Notes under the pieces: generated by a model | What the model was told of the DNA's origin: nothing | The model's input: the letters and a program-made list of their open reading frames with translations, nothing else | Databases searched by the model: none | In this document: in pieces, positions 36,942 through 45,167 of the stretch | Numbering within the stretch: position 1 is the first letter of the stretch | Layout of the letters: the number at the start of each line of letters is the position of its first letter | NCBI RefSeq assembly: GCF_017254845.1 | Contig: NZ_JAFKCU010000008.1 | Span: forward strand, 124,001 to 188,000 | Origin: Algoriphagus pacificus | GTDB taxonomy: Bacteria; Bacteroidota; Bacteroidia; Cytophagales; Cyclobacteriaceae | Direction: 5' to 3' | Length of the DNA: 64,000 nucleotides | Position numbers and translations under genes: made by a program

Positions 36942-37280
36942 ATGAAGAAGACATTTCCAATTTTATGTTTAGCCATTCTATTTTTTTCTTGCTCGTCCAG
37001 TCCGGAAAATGCCGTGAAGAATTTTACTGAAAATATTTCCAAAGGCAGGGTGGAAGAAGCTAAAAAGTATGCAACCGAAACTACCGGGGATATGCTGGAT
37101 ATGGCAAGTGGAATGGGAATTATTCCTGTTGATCCGGATTATAAATTTGAGATGTTAAATGACTCCATTGTAGATAACAAAGCTTGGGTAACCATTTTGA
37201 ATACTAATGGTAGTTCAGAAGTGATTGAGACCGTAAAGATTGATGGGGAATGGCTCGTGCATATGAGGCCTAAGTTCTAG
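36942..37280 (+). CDS. DUF4878-like lipoprotein
   Basis: 112 residues with lipobox FFSC and a Ser-rich linker (SSSPENAV). The mature part follows the DUF4878 (NTF2-like) pattern: VKNFTENISKGRVEEAKKYAT early and VKIDGEWLVHM at the end. Such proteins are small envelope lipoproteins of unknown role. It is monocistronic by spacing. Confidence 0.82.
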   Translation: MKKTFPILCLAILFFSCSSSPENAVKNFTENISKGRVEEAKKYATETTGDMLDMASGMGIIPVDPDYKFEMLNDSIVDNKAWVTILNTNGSSEVIETVKIDGEWLVHMRPKF

Positions 37281-37433
37281 ATTCCTTTTGACAGTTATTG
37301 TGTTTTTGGAATAAGTTAGAAGCCTTATTGTATTGGCCTCATATGGGTTATTCAATAGTGAATAGTGGGTACTTTGGTGATTTTGGCAGCCGTTTGGTTA
37401 TTAATTAGTTAGTGGAAATTAATTCTTTTCCTT

Positions 37434-37649
37434 ATGAACAACTTTCCTAAAACCCCAGAAGAAATTGGAAGATTTATGAGAATGATGCCTTATGTTTTGG
37501 TGGCAATTCCTATTGTCTGGCTGATTTTTCTCTATCTATATTTTGCAACAACCTATTCAGAAGCTGTTTCTCCTGGATTTTTGGCAATTACACCAATAGT
37601 GTATGTTTTTCTTCTTAAAAAACATTTTGAATTCAAGAAGCTAAGGTGA
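37434..37649 (+). CDS. Small two-helix membrane protein
   Basis: 71 residues with two hydrophobic segments (YVLVAIPIVWLIFLYLYF and a second around GFLAITPIVYVFLL) and a basic end. No family recognised. It could be a small immunity or accessory membrane protein; nothing in the context decides this. Confidence 0.6.
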   Translation: MNNFPKTPEEIGRFMRMMPYVLVAIPIVWLIFLYLYFATTYSEAVSPGFLAITPIVYVFLLKKHFEFKKLR

Positions 37650-37766
37650 CTTGATCAAAAGGGCCATGTACCATTTTGGATGCTATTTTTGAATGAAATT
37701 GGTCGATTGTATTAAATTTTATGACTATTAGTTTGGTTTTTATTTCCTTAAATAAACTAGATGGAC

Positions 37767-38045
37767 TTAAGGACAGTCAGGCAGGTCTTCCAATAAATTG
37801 TGAAGAAATCCATTACCGGTGGCAAAAAGGGAATTTGGATTTTCTGAGGTAACGATGACTGGTATTTCCGCAAAGTTTTCCACAAGATAGAATTCAAAGT
37901 TACCAGACTGAATTCCTTCCACGGCTTCTTTCACAGTAATCTTCCATTTCTCTCCCCTTCCATTGACTCCACCGATATGGGTGATTTCCAAAGGATTATT
38001 TTTGGAAGAGGTTTTCTGGGTACAGAGAATTCGTAATCGGGTCAT
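37767..38045 (-). CDS. DUF3892-like protein
   Basis: 92 residues. The segment ITHIGGVNGRGEKWKITVKEA matches the DUF3892 pattern, a small beta-rich domain of unknown function found in many bacteria, often as a single-domain protein. The N-terminal ~18 residues (MTRLRILCTQKTSSKNN) are family-like as well. It is encoded opposite to its neighbours. Confidence 0.75.
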   Translation of the reverse strand: MTRLRILCTQKTSSKNNPLEITHIGGVNGRGEKWKITVKEAVEGIQSGNFEFYLVENFAEIPVIVTSENPNSLFATGNGFLHNLLEDLPDCP

Positions 38046-38245
38046 TCATTACTTGTTTTTACTCGGCAAAGATACTTTTCAATCTCTGAATCATACAAGG
38101 GCAAAAGGCGATTACAGATTGGAGAATCTAATAGCTGAGATTACTGCAGTTTCAACGAAGTTGTATTTTGGACTCTTATTAATTAACTACCTGAAGATGG
38201 TTTTATTTCAATGGGCTGAGTGGAAGGGGATATTATTACTGCATG

Positions 38246-38485
38246 TTATGCTCTGCCTAGTTTGGCACCTTTTTCCTTCAATATGTCCAAAAGGAATTTT
38301 GCATCATCTTCTTGGTGCTGTTGAATCATTAATCTGATTGCTCTACAAAGTGATCTGAGTTCTTTTCCTCTTTGCAGTCTTTCAAATGGGAAAGGATTCA
38401 GATTCCTGCTGATCAATAAATCCAATTTGGTTTCAATTCGCTGCTCCAATTCCTTTAAATCCTCTAAAATATAAACCCAATTCAT
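38246..38485 (-). CDS. Hypothetical helical protein
   Basis: 79 residues, predicted to be mainly helical with a coiled-coil-like N terminus (DLKELEQRIETKLDLLISRN). No family recognised. Its upstream region (38490-38531) has nested inverted repeats, which supports a real, regulated gene. A plus-strand reading frame that overlaps it (37963-38337) looks like a shadow. Confidence 0.6.
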   Translation of the reverse strand: MNWVYILEDLKELEQRIETKLDLLISRNLNPFPFERLQRGKELRSLCRAIRLMIQQHQEDDAKFLLDILKEKGAKLGRA

Positions 38486-38489
38486 TTTG

Positions 38490-38531
38490 TTTATGATATT
38501 AACAATTGTTTGTTGATTAAATTATCATAAA
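38490..38531 (-). promoter_or_regulatory. Nested inverted repeats upstream of the 79-residue protein
   Basis: TTTATGATA at 38490-38498 pairs with TATCATAAA at 38523-38531; inside lies the palindrome AACAATTGTT (38501-38510). This sits directly before the minus-strand start and looks like an operator. AT-rich sequence lowers the weight. Confidence 0.4.
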
Positions 38532-38643
38532 ATTTTACATTAAAAAATCAATAAAATTTTAGGTGACATCCTGGAGTCCTTTTCAATTTAATAATCTATT
38601 TTCAAAGGCATTTATTAAAACTTTAGAACTAAGTAATAGCAAT

Positions 38644-38844
38644 ATGAGTAATCAAAAACATGGGATTCCTGCCTTGGTATCTCTTTTTATCCCAGGTTTG
38701 GGCCAATTGATCAAAGGTGATTTTATCAAAGGAATTATGATTTGGATATTTGGTGGGCTTGCAGTAATTTTTCTATGGTGGACAGTGATCGTTCCCCTGA
38801 TTATTTATATATGGAACGTTTATGATGCCTATAATTCGAATTAA
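38644..38844 (+). CDS. TM2-domain small membrane protein
   Basis: 66 residues from the ATG at 38644; upstream in-frame sequence is not TM2-like. It shows the TM2 plan: IPALVSLFIPGLGQLIKGDFIKG, a first transmembrane segment, a short turn, and a second segment (VIVPLIIYIWNVYDAY). The function of TM2 proteins in bacteria is unknown. Confidence 0.82.
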   Translation: MSNQKHGIPALVSLFIPGLGQLIKGDFIKGIMIWIFGGLAVIFLWWTVIVPLIIYIWNVYDAYNSN

Positions 38845-38868
38845 GTGTCCTAACACCAAATTGCTTCC

Positions 38869-39324
38869 ATGAAATTAACGAAAGAAAAAGTTGGTGATCG
38901 GGATCTTCTAATCAAGGAACTGATTGCAAATAATTCAAAAATTGCATCAGTGGATGATATGAAGAAAGTTCTTTTTCCAAATGAACCTGAGCCATATTTG
39001 ATTTCTATGTTTCATCATCTCAATGGACATAGGCCGAATCTTCTTTATTAAGAGCCAGAACCAACTCCAGAGTTATTCTGGGTTAATCATTATTTGCCTG
39101 CTTTCTATTTCAAAGGTGGATTTAATTCAGTTTTTGAGGAGCAAGAAAAAGAGAGGCAGGAAGTAGCGGAAAAGAAGAGGCTGGAACTGGAAAAACTTAA
39201 ATTTGATGTCAAGAATACCAAAAGGATTTACTATACCTATTGGTGGAAGTTAGGATTTACACTGATTGGTTTTGTTTATGTGGTGATTCATCTTGTTACC
39301 TTGCTTTTAGAAGAGGGGGGATAG
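38869..39324 (+). pseudogene. Membrane-anchored hypothetical gene interrupted by one in-frame stop
   Basis: A single frame of about 151 codons is split by TAA at 39049-39051. The first part ends HRPNLLY and the frame continues without shift as EPEPTPELFWVNHYLPAFYFKGGF, then a Glu/Lys coiled coil and a C-terminal transmembrane helix. A related copy at 52398-52786 has lost 2 bp near the same place, so its halves are out of frame. Both copies therefore appear inactive as full-length proteins. The C-terminal half alone (from the Met at 39094) could still be made as a 76-residue membrane protein. Confidence 0.75.
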
Positions 39325-39386
39325 AATAGTATGGTAAATCCAAACTTTTTCAAACTTCTTGTATAGTTTTGAGCGGAATTTAATTT

Positions 39387-40115
39387 ATGCCCACTTTAGA
39401 CAAATCAAACTTGGAGATAGCACATGGATTTTATTTGAAGTCAAATAAAGAACAGATTTGGATTCAGGTAAAAATAGGATTTATTGCTTTACTGATTCTC
39501 GCGTTGGTTTTTCTGATTTGTTGGATAATTGGATTTTTTCTCCCTTTGATTATCGCCATTCCTATTACACTCTCCCTAATTGCTCCTTTTTTTGATGTGC
39601 CCTCGCTAAAAAAGAGCGGAGATTTGGTTTATTATTCTCATTTGTTTCTTTCTGAAAAGGTAAAAAATGGAAAAATAATCGTTCATGGGGGTACGTTGTT
39701 TGATTATGTTTTTGCGATAGATCGTAGCCTTAATGACAGGGAAAGAAGTACCTTGATTATAGGGCAGTACCTAGAAGGATTGGTCAAGCTGATCGATCAG
39801 CTGCAAAAAAATAATTCGGAGAACCTGACTATTCGTGGCACCAGTTATATCATCAATGAGAGGACTGCCCAAAAATTAGGGTTTAAGGTCATTCAGACTG
39901 ATTTTTTGCAACAATGTATTTTGATATACAATTATTTCAACCTAGTCTGTGCCAATTCACTTGCAAAAGGGAAACTCACTTTTCCAAAGCTAAATGAAAT
40001 ACAAACTTTTGAGGCAGGATTATATGACCTGCTGGAGAGAAGGGATTTTATCAATAGTTTACATTTAAAATTGACAAGGAAAAATAATGGAAAGCGACAT
40101 GATGCAGCCACATGA
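39387..40115 (+). CDS. Hypothetical membrane protein
   Basis: 242 residues. Two adjoining hydrophobic segments near the N terminus (IGFIALLILALVFLICWIIGFF and LPLIIAIPITLSLIAPFF) precede a soluble C-terminal ~170 residues with the notable HGGTLFDYVFAIDRSLNDRER. No family recognised. It overlaps the ROK-kinase gene by 29 bp, suggesting co-expression. Confidence 0.7.
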   Translation: MPTLDKSNLEIAHGFYLKSNKEQIWIQVKIGFIALLILALVFLICWIIGFFLPLIIAIPITLSLIAPFFDVPSLKKSGDLVYYSHLFLSEKVKNGKIIVHGGTLFDYVFAIDRSLNDRERSTLIIGQYLEGLVKLIDQLQKNNSENLTIRGTSYIINERTAQKLGFKVIQTDFLQQCILIYNYFNLVCANSLAKGKLTFPKLNEIQTFEAGLYDLLERRDFINSLHLKLTRKNNGKRHDAAT

Positions 40116-40920
40116 ACTAGGGATTGATTTGGGTGGGACGAAGGTGCTTTTGGTGGCAGGAAAGGTTCAATTTAAAGCTCCTACTGGAAATAGCTTTTCA
40201 CCTATCAGGCTTAAGGCTATACTAAAGGAGTTTATCCTCGAAAACCAACTTCATCCTACAACAATTGGGATCGCCGTACCAGGACTGATTCAGGAGAATA
40301 AGGTAATCGCCTGTGATGTGCTACCCGAGTTTAACGCATGGAACCCAAGCTTGGACTGGGATGATATGCCTTATACCTTTGGGTTGAGCAATGATGTGAA
40401 GGCTGCGCTTTATGGGGAATTCCCAAAGATAAATGATGAATTTTGTGGAGGTATCATCATGGTGGGTACGGCTATAGGTGCTGCATTTGTATCCAATGGG
40501 CATGAGATCCGTGGTAGTCAAGGCTGGGCTGGGGAATTGGGTTATTTTCCTATACCTACTGTCAATGGGGTAAAAAGGCTCGATGAATTATCTGGAGGTC
40601 AGTTCCTGGCTGATAAATTGGGTCTGAACCCAGGCGTAATGGCCAAAAGGGCACTGGATGGTGAGCAGATTGTCCTTCAGGAGATCCATAAAGCCGGACA
40701 ATATCTGGGGCTTGCTATATCGGGTATCATAAATTTATTGAACCCAACACAAATAGCGGTTGGTGGAGGAACTTTAGGCTTGCGAGGCTATTGGGATGCT
40801 ATGAGCAACATGGCGAAGGAAAATACCATTCCCTCTTTTTGGAAGGAAGGTATCCTAAGAAAGGTTCAAGCTGGGGAGCAAGTGGCTGCAATGGGAGCGG
40901 TAAGAAGGTTACGATCATAG
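40087..40920 (+). CDS. ROK-family sugar kinase-like protein
   Basis: 277 residues. It has the actin-like ATPase fold of ROK kinases: phosphate-1 loop LGIDLGGTKVLLV, GIAVPGLIQ, the DVKAALYGE region, MVGTAIGAAFV, and GSQGWAGELGYFP. The zinc motif CxCGxxGC typical of NagC and glucokinases is missing, and the protein is shorter than the usual ~300, so the substrate is uncertain. ATGs at 40087, 40099 and 40102 are all possible starts. A free-standing sugar kinase amid accessory genes is unusual. Confidence 0.85.
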   Translation: MESDMMQPHELGIDLGGTKVLLVAGKVQFKAPTGNSFSPIRLKAILKEFILENQLHPTTIGIAVPGLIQENKVIACDVLPEFNAWNPSLDWDDMPYTFGLSNDVKAALYGEFPKINDEFCGGIIMVGTAIGAAFVSNGHEIRGSQGWAGELGYFPIPTVNGVKRLDELSGGQFLADKLGLNPGVMAKRALDGEQIVLQEIHKAGQYLGLAISGIINLLNPTQIAVGGGTLGLRGYWDAMSNMAKENTIPSFWKEGILRKVQAGEQVAAMGAVRRLRS

Positions 40921-41065
40921 CGTAAGAAGGAAAACGACCTTTTTGGCAACTCCTTCACTTTAAAGAAGTAATCTTAAATATCTTTTGTTATAAAGTTGTC
41001 TATTATTATATACGATTGAATGTGGCCTGCATGATTGGATAGGAGCTTGTTTCTAATTTTGTATT

Positions 41066-41079
41066 AACCTAATTAGGTT
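41066..41079. promoter_or_regulatory. 14-bp perfect palindrome ahead of the 398-residue protein
   Basis: AACCTAATTAGGTT, 23 bp before the ATG at 41103. Its position and symmetry fit a dimeric repressor site; no candidate regulator is adjacent. Confidence 0.4.
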
Positions 41080-41102
41080 TGAGTCATTAAATTTTTCCAC
41101 CC

Positions 41103-42299
41103 ATGGATTACTCCTCTTTGATCAAAAAATGCAACAGGCTCAGTGATTTCTCTGAACCTATTTTGAACAATATCATGTATTATGCAGCTGAGAGAAACAA
41201 GCTGAGCCAGCGTTTTGACCAGATGGTCAAAAGGCATAAAAAGATTTTTGGAAGACTGGATCCTGCAAATCAGGCGTTGTTCAAAACCCAGTACATCATT
41301 CATGAACTATTCAAAAACAAGGGCATAATCCATAAATACCTCAACCATTCCCAGATCAAAGCTTTGCCAAAGGAGGAGTATGACTATCTTCAGAAGCAGG
41401 CAGAAAATCCTTGGAGATTTACCTTTTGGTCTGTGAGAAGTAATCCTTCTCCGGATTTTTTTGAGGCTGTGGATATTTTTACTGGAGAGGAGTTTTTGTT
41501 GTATTCACCAGGGGCCAGTCGCACATTGCTGGAGATGAACGTGGTGACATTTGGAGGATTGATCAGTACAAATGGTGATTGCTATCAGACATACGGCCCT
41601 TTGATGGGCTTTTCCAGTTTTCAGGCAGATGATATTTTCTTTTATGCAGGGGAGCTTGATCATTCGGTTGAAACGATAAAAGACCTGACCGGGTTGATCG
41701 AAAGGGACCTGTTTTACTTTCTGTTGCTTTCAGTGTACTCCGCAATCCCCATGGTGCAGCACCACGGTCATGAAATCCTTTATGTCCTTTCGACTATGGA
41801 CGCCAATAGGTTTGAGATGGATGCTTGGAAAACCGCCTTCCGTGTAGAGTATTCAGATGAGGTATTTAAGATGAGCCTGTTTGAACTTGAGGGATTTCCG
41901 CATTTTGCCTGTGTGTATTTTGATGAAAAGGAAGAAGAGATGACACTTAGTGCCATGACTGATTTTGGGTATGATCAGTTGGTCAAGGAATTGAAAAAGC
42001 TGAGAATTGAAGCCCCGGATGAACCGTATATCAGATTGCATATCTCCATGAAGACTGCTATAGAAGAGATTACGGGAAGAGAACCCATGTTGCTTCCATT
42101 TGAGGATTATTTCAATCAGAAGGGGGAGCAGGAAAAGAGTCCGGAACTGAATGCATTGAATGATTTCCTTGCAGAACTGATGCCGGCTATCAATTCCAAA
42201 GCAAAATTTGATCTTGATGAATTGATCAGTAGGACGGGAGCGGATCCTGAAGCTGCCAGGGAGATTTATGGGGATTTAATGAAGAGGCTGAAGAGGTAA
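41103..42299 (+). CDS. Hypothetical protein of 398 residues
   Basis: Soluble, no signal peptide. Not recognised. A helical N-terminal region (~1-130) contains AERNKLSQRFDQMVKRHKKIFGRLD; the middle carries PWRFTFWSVRSNPSPDFFEAVDIFTGEEFLLYSP, which looks like a beta-rich domain; the C terminus is helical (AKFDLDELISRTGADPEAAREIYGDLMKRLKR), like a small HTH. It is monocistronic, with a 14-bp palindrome upstream. Confidence 0.7.
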   Translation: MDYSSLIKKCNRLSDFSEPILNNIMYYAAERNKLSQRFDQMVKRHKKIFGRLDPANQALFKTQYIIHELFKNKGIIHKYLNHSQIKALPKEEYDYLQKQAENPWRFTFWSVRSNPSPDFFEAVDIFTGEEFLLYSPGASRTLLEMNVVTFGGLISTNGDCYQTYGPLMGFSSFQADDIFFYAGELDHSVETIKDLTGLIERDLFYFLLLSVYSAIPMVQHHGHEILYVLSTMDANRFEMDAWKTAFRVEYSDEVFKMSLFELEGFPHFACVYFDEKEEEMTLSAMTDFGYDQLVKELKKLRIEAPDEPYIRLHISMKTAIEEITGREPMLLPFEDYFNQKGEQEKSPELNALNDFLAELMPAINSKAKFDLDELISRTGADPEAAREIYGDLMKRLKR

Positions 42300-42626
42300 G
42301 GTAGACAGAGGGGGACATAAGTGGACTTTAAATTTCTTTTTCCAGTAAACAAGTGTCTTTAGCTGCAATCATGCTTATCTATTAATATGAAGGCTGCGTC
42401 CAAGGCGGATTGTTTAGATGATTAATCCATCAAGGGACTTTTTAAATCAGACAACTCTCGAGGAAATTTTTTGCTCCGTGAGATCATTTATCAGCTTTGG
42501 AAAAATACTTGAAATGTAAAAATAGTGTGTATTAAAAGTGAAATTTGCATAAAAATCGTAAATTTTTACTCTAAAATTGCACATGTATGCTTTTTTAACG
42601 TAAAATTGTATTTAAATCGTAATGCC
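42300..42626. other. 327-bp spacer before the RloAB-like pair
   Basis: AT-rich. Short repeated words (AAAATCGTAA twice, TAAAATTG twice) lie between 42540 and 42620, near the likely promoter of the ATPase gene. No gene seen. Confidence 0.4.
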
Positions 42627-43937
42627 ATGATCGTTCATTTTTCAGTTAAGAATTTCCGGTCTATCAAGGATCGTGTTGATATCAGTTTTGAGAAGACGGG
42701 GTTAAAAGGATTGCCATCAAACTATTTTGCAGCACCTGGCAAAACCCAGCTGCTCAAGACTGCAGTTCTTTATGGGCCAAATGCATCTGGGAAAAGTTCC
42801 GTACTCCAAGCATTCAAAGCCGTAGAATATTTAGTGGTTCAATCTGCAGGGTTTAGACCGGACCAATCCATTCCACCCTATGAGCCGCATTTATTGGATA
42901 AAGGTCTCAGAGAGGAGGCAGTAGAGCTTGACATCGTTTTTTATGGTCAGGACAGGGTGAAGTATGAATTTAAGCTAGCCTTTCTTGAAAAGAAGGTGAT
43001 AAAGGAAGAAATGTATTTTTATCCTCACGGAGTGCAGTCTGTCCTGTACCAACGTGGTTCAGGTAAAGAGATGAAGTTTGGGGAGAGCTACAAAGGCGCA
43101 AAAAAAGCTATTGAAAAACTTTTGCTCCCAAATCAGCTGTTTATTTCAAAAGCATCGGAAAACAATGTGGAATCCTTATTGATACCGTATCATTTTTTCG
43201 ATCAGGGCATGATGGTCTTCCCTTTTTTAAACGAGGATCATGAATCCAATCTGACAAGACTCTATGCTAGGCGCTTGGCAGAACAGCAGGATTCTGGATT
43301 TACCAGAAAGTTGAATGCCTTGATCTGTGCCTTGGACACAGGAATTTTATCAGTTTCTTCCAAGGAAGTGGATTCAAATAGTTTTAAATTTCCTGATAAT
43401 GTACCTGACGAAATCAAACGTAAAGTGCAAGAAGATTATAAATACGACATCAAGACTTCCCATCCCTTGTACGATGGAGGGAAACTGGTAGGACAGGAAC
43501 ATTTTGATGTGGAAGAGGAATCTACAGGGACCAAAAGCCTTTTAGTGATAGGTGGGATTATTTTGGATTCATTGGAAACAGGCAGAGTGTTGGTGGTGGA
43601 TGAGTTTGAGAAAAACCTGCATCCATCCATTACGAGTTACCTGATTAGTCTTTTCCACAACTCCCTGACCAATCCAAAGAATGCGCAATTGATCTTTGCA
43701 ACGCATGATATCACCCAACTTGCAAATGGGGCGTTTAGAAGAGATCAGATTTGGTTTACGGAGAAAAATGAATTTGGGGCTACTGAATTATATGCATGTT
43801 CTGATATCAAGGGAGTTAGGACTGAAAACCCCTTGGACAAATGGTATGCTTCTGGGAAATTAGGTGCAACTCCGATTATTAATGACGTGGATTTTTTGAT
43901 CAAAATGCAGGAAGATGTCCTTGAGGAGACCGAATAG
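42627..43937 (+). CDS. RloA/AbiL-type AAA ATPase
   Basis: 436 residues from the ATG at 42627, which gives the family N terminus MIVHFSVKNFRSIKD; the longer frame from 42525 has no family-like extension. Walker A is YGPNASGKSS (~residues 54-63); Walker B is VLVVDEFEKNLHP; the His switch is IFATHDITQL. This is the AAA15/COG1106 ATPase type paired with RloB nucleases, as in AbiL and retron- or PARIS-like defence. It overlaps the rloB-like gene by 23 bp. The system would sense phage and trigger the partner; the trigger is unknown. Confidence 0.9.
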   Translation: MIVHFSVKNFRSIKDRVDISFEKTGLKGLPSNYFAAPGKTQLLKTAVLYGPNASGKSSVLQAFKAVEYLVVQSAGFRPDQSIPPYEPHLLDKGLREEAVELDIVFYGQDRVKYEFKLAFLEKKVIKEEMYFYPHGVQSVLYQRGSGKEMKFGESYKGAKKAIEKLLLPNQLFISKASENNVESLLIPYHFFDQGMMVFPFLNEDHESNLTRLYARRLAEQQDSGFTRKLNALICALDTGILSVSSKEVDSNSFKFPDNVPDEIKRKVQEDYKYDIKTSHPLYDGGKLVGQEHFDVEEESTGTKSLLVIGGIILDSLETGRVLVVDEFEKNLHPSITSYLISLFHNSLTNPKNAQLIFATHDITQLANGAFRRDQIWFTEKNEFGATELYACSDIKGVRTENPLDKWYASGKLGATPIINDVDFLIKMQEDVLEETE

Positions 43938-44502
43938 ACGGATTTTGATTTTATGTGAGGGAGTGACCGAAAAACTCTATGCAACTTCACTCCGGGCAGA
44001 GTTAGGGAGAAATCTTCAGAGAAGTATTGCCGTGGAGGTAGCACAGGGAGATCAGCAGAATCCGTTGGATCTGGTGCGGGAGGCTATCGGAAAGAAGAAA
44101 AAAGCCAGAAAGGAAAAGAATCCATATGATGACATCTGGATATTCTTTGATCATGACAACTGGCCACAGTTGAGAGATGCTTTTCTGCTAATCGAGAAAG
44201 AAGAATTTAAGTTTTCTTTTACCGCCCTTTGTATGGAGCATTGGTTTATCCTTCATTTTGAAGAATGCGGAAGGGCATTTCAGCGGGGAGAAGATGCACT
44301 TAGTCATCTTCGAAGGTTGTGGCCTCAATACCATAAAACCAAACTGAATCACTTTGGTGAGCTGAAAGGGAGTCTGCAAGTAGCCACAGAACGTGCTATT
44401 AGAATGAATAAAAGGCAAGAGGAAAATGCAATCACGGAGAAGAATCCCTATTGTACGATACCGGATCTGATTTCTTTTTTTCAATCATTGGAGGACGGGT
44501 AG
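43915..44502 (+). CDS. RloB-family (Toprim-like) putative nuclease
   Basis: 195 residues. It starts RRPNRRILILCEGVTEKLYATSLRAEL, in which the Glu of CEGVTE is the Toprim-like acidic residue. The second acidic cluster is DDIWIFFDHDNW (Asp-x-Asp), and ALCMEHWFILHFEE is the RloB signature. Together these form the catalytic metal site expected of the RloB/AbiLii nuclease. It overlaps the ATPase gene by 23 bp, so the pair is translationally coupled. Function as a defence effector is inferred from the family. Confidence 0.9.
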   Translation: MSLRRPNRRILILCEGVTEKLYATSLRAELGRNLQRSIAVEVAQGDQQNPLDLVREAIGKKKKARKEKNPYDDIWIFFDHDNWPQLRDAFLLIEKEEFKFSFTALCMEHWFILHFEECGRAFQRGEDALSHLRRLWPQYHKTKLNHFGELKGSLQVATERAIRMNKRQEENAITEKNPYCTIPDLISFFQSLEDG

Positions 44503-45167
44503 ATGGTTAATATTACTGCCTATCTTACTAATATTCAATCCTGAAGGCGAAGCGACGCAGGGTGAAAGTGATTCTAAATCAGTCAACTTATTCCATGAAC
44601 CTGATCCCCTAAGATGCATATGTATGCACCTTCTTTTTACTAAGTGGGAAGAGATCAGGCTAAATGGTCAAATTCAAATTGGTATGAATAGTAGAATGGA
44701 ATTTAAAAACCCACCCAATGCCGAGAATATTATAACTACACCCAGATGGGGATTTTGGTAAAATCTTCATTTACAGTAATTAAACGGGTATCTTAAAAGT
44801 AAAATTTAGACATTTGAGGTAAGTAGTTTAGCTGTGATTCCCCTATGAGGCGGCCTATTGAATACTGCACTGTTAATTGAAAAGTAGAAATACTGTTACA
44901 AAAATCTACACTAAATATCAGAATCTCATGAAGTTCAAATGGGGTATAGAAATAATGAGCCAGTGATGTGAACCACAGCAATTCGGGTTAGAATCCTAAA
45001 AATCACTTACTTTTCTTCCTGTTTTCCCCACAAATACCCAGTGCTGGGTATTTATAGGATCAGAATTATTCTTTTCTTACTATTCTGATAAAATTATTGG
45101 GAGGTACCTTAATTTCAATTAAGAGTGAAATTAGAGTTGTCAAACAAAAGCTAATTCAATCATTTCA
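44503..45167. other. 665-bp intergenic stretch with short repeats
   Basis: No gene. It contains the palindrome TGCATATGTATGCA (44615-44628) and the phrase ACTACACCCAGATGGGGA (near 44737), close to ACTACACCCAGCTGGGGA at ~52032-52049, which suggests a dispersed intergenic repeat. A hairpin at 45032-45053 is listed separately. Confidence 0.5.
45032..45053. terminator. Perfect 9-bp hairpin (AAATACCCA / TGGGTATTT)
   Basis: A 4-base loop with AT-rich ends. It may be a terminator or a leader hairpin of the TerB operon, which begins 115 bp later. The stem resembles the palindrome at 14968-14995. Confidence 0.5.

Noticed and set aside
37963-38337. 124-residue plus-strand reading frame
   Set aside because: It overlaps two better minus-strand genes (DUF3892-like and the 79-residue protein) and has no family features.
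39049-39051. Programmed readthrough of TAA to make the 151-residue protein
   Set aside because: TAA is the least leaky stop, no stimulating structure is evident, and the second copy is also broken; decay is the simpler reading.
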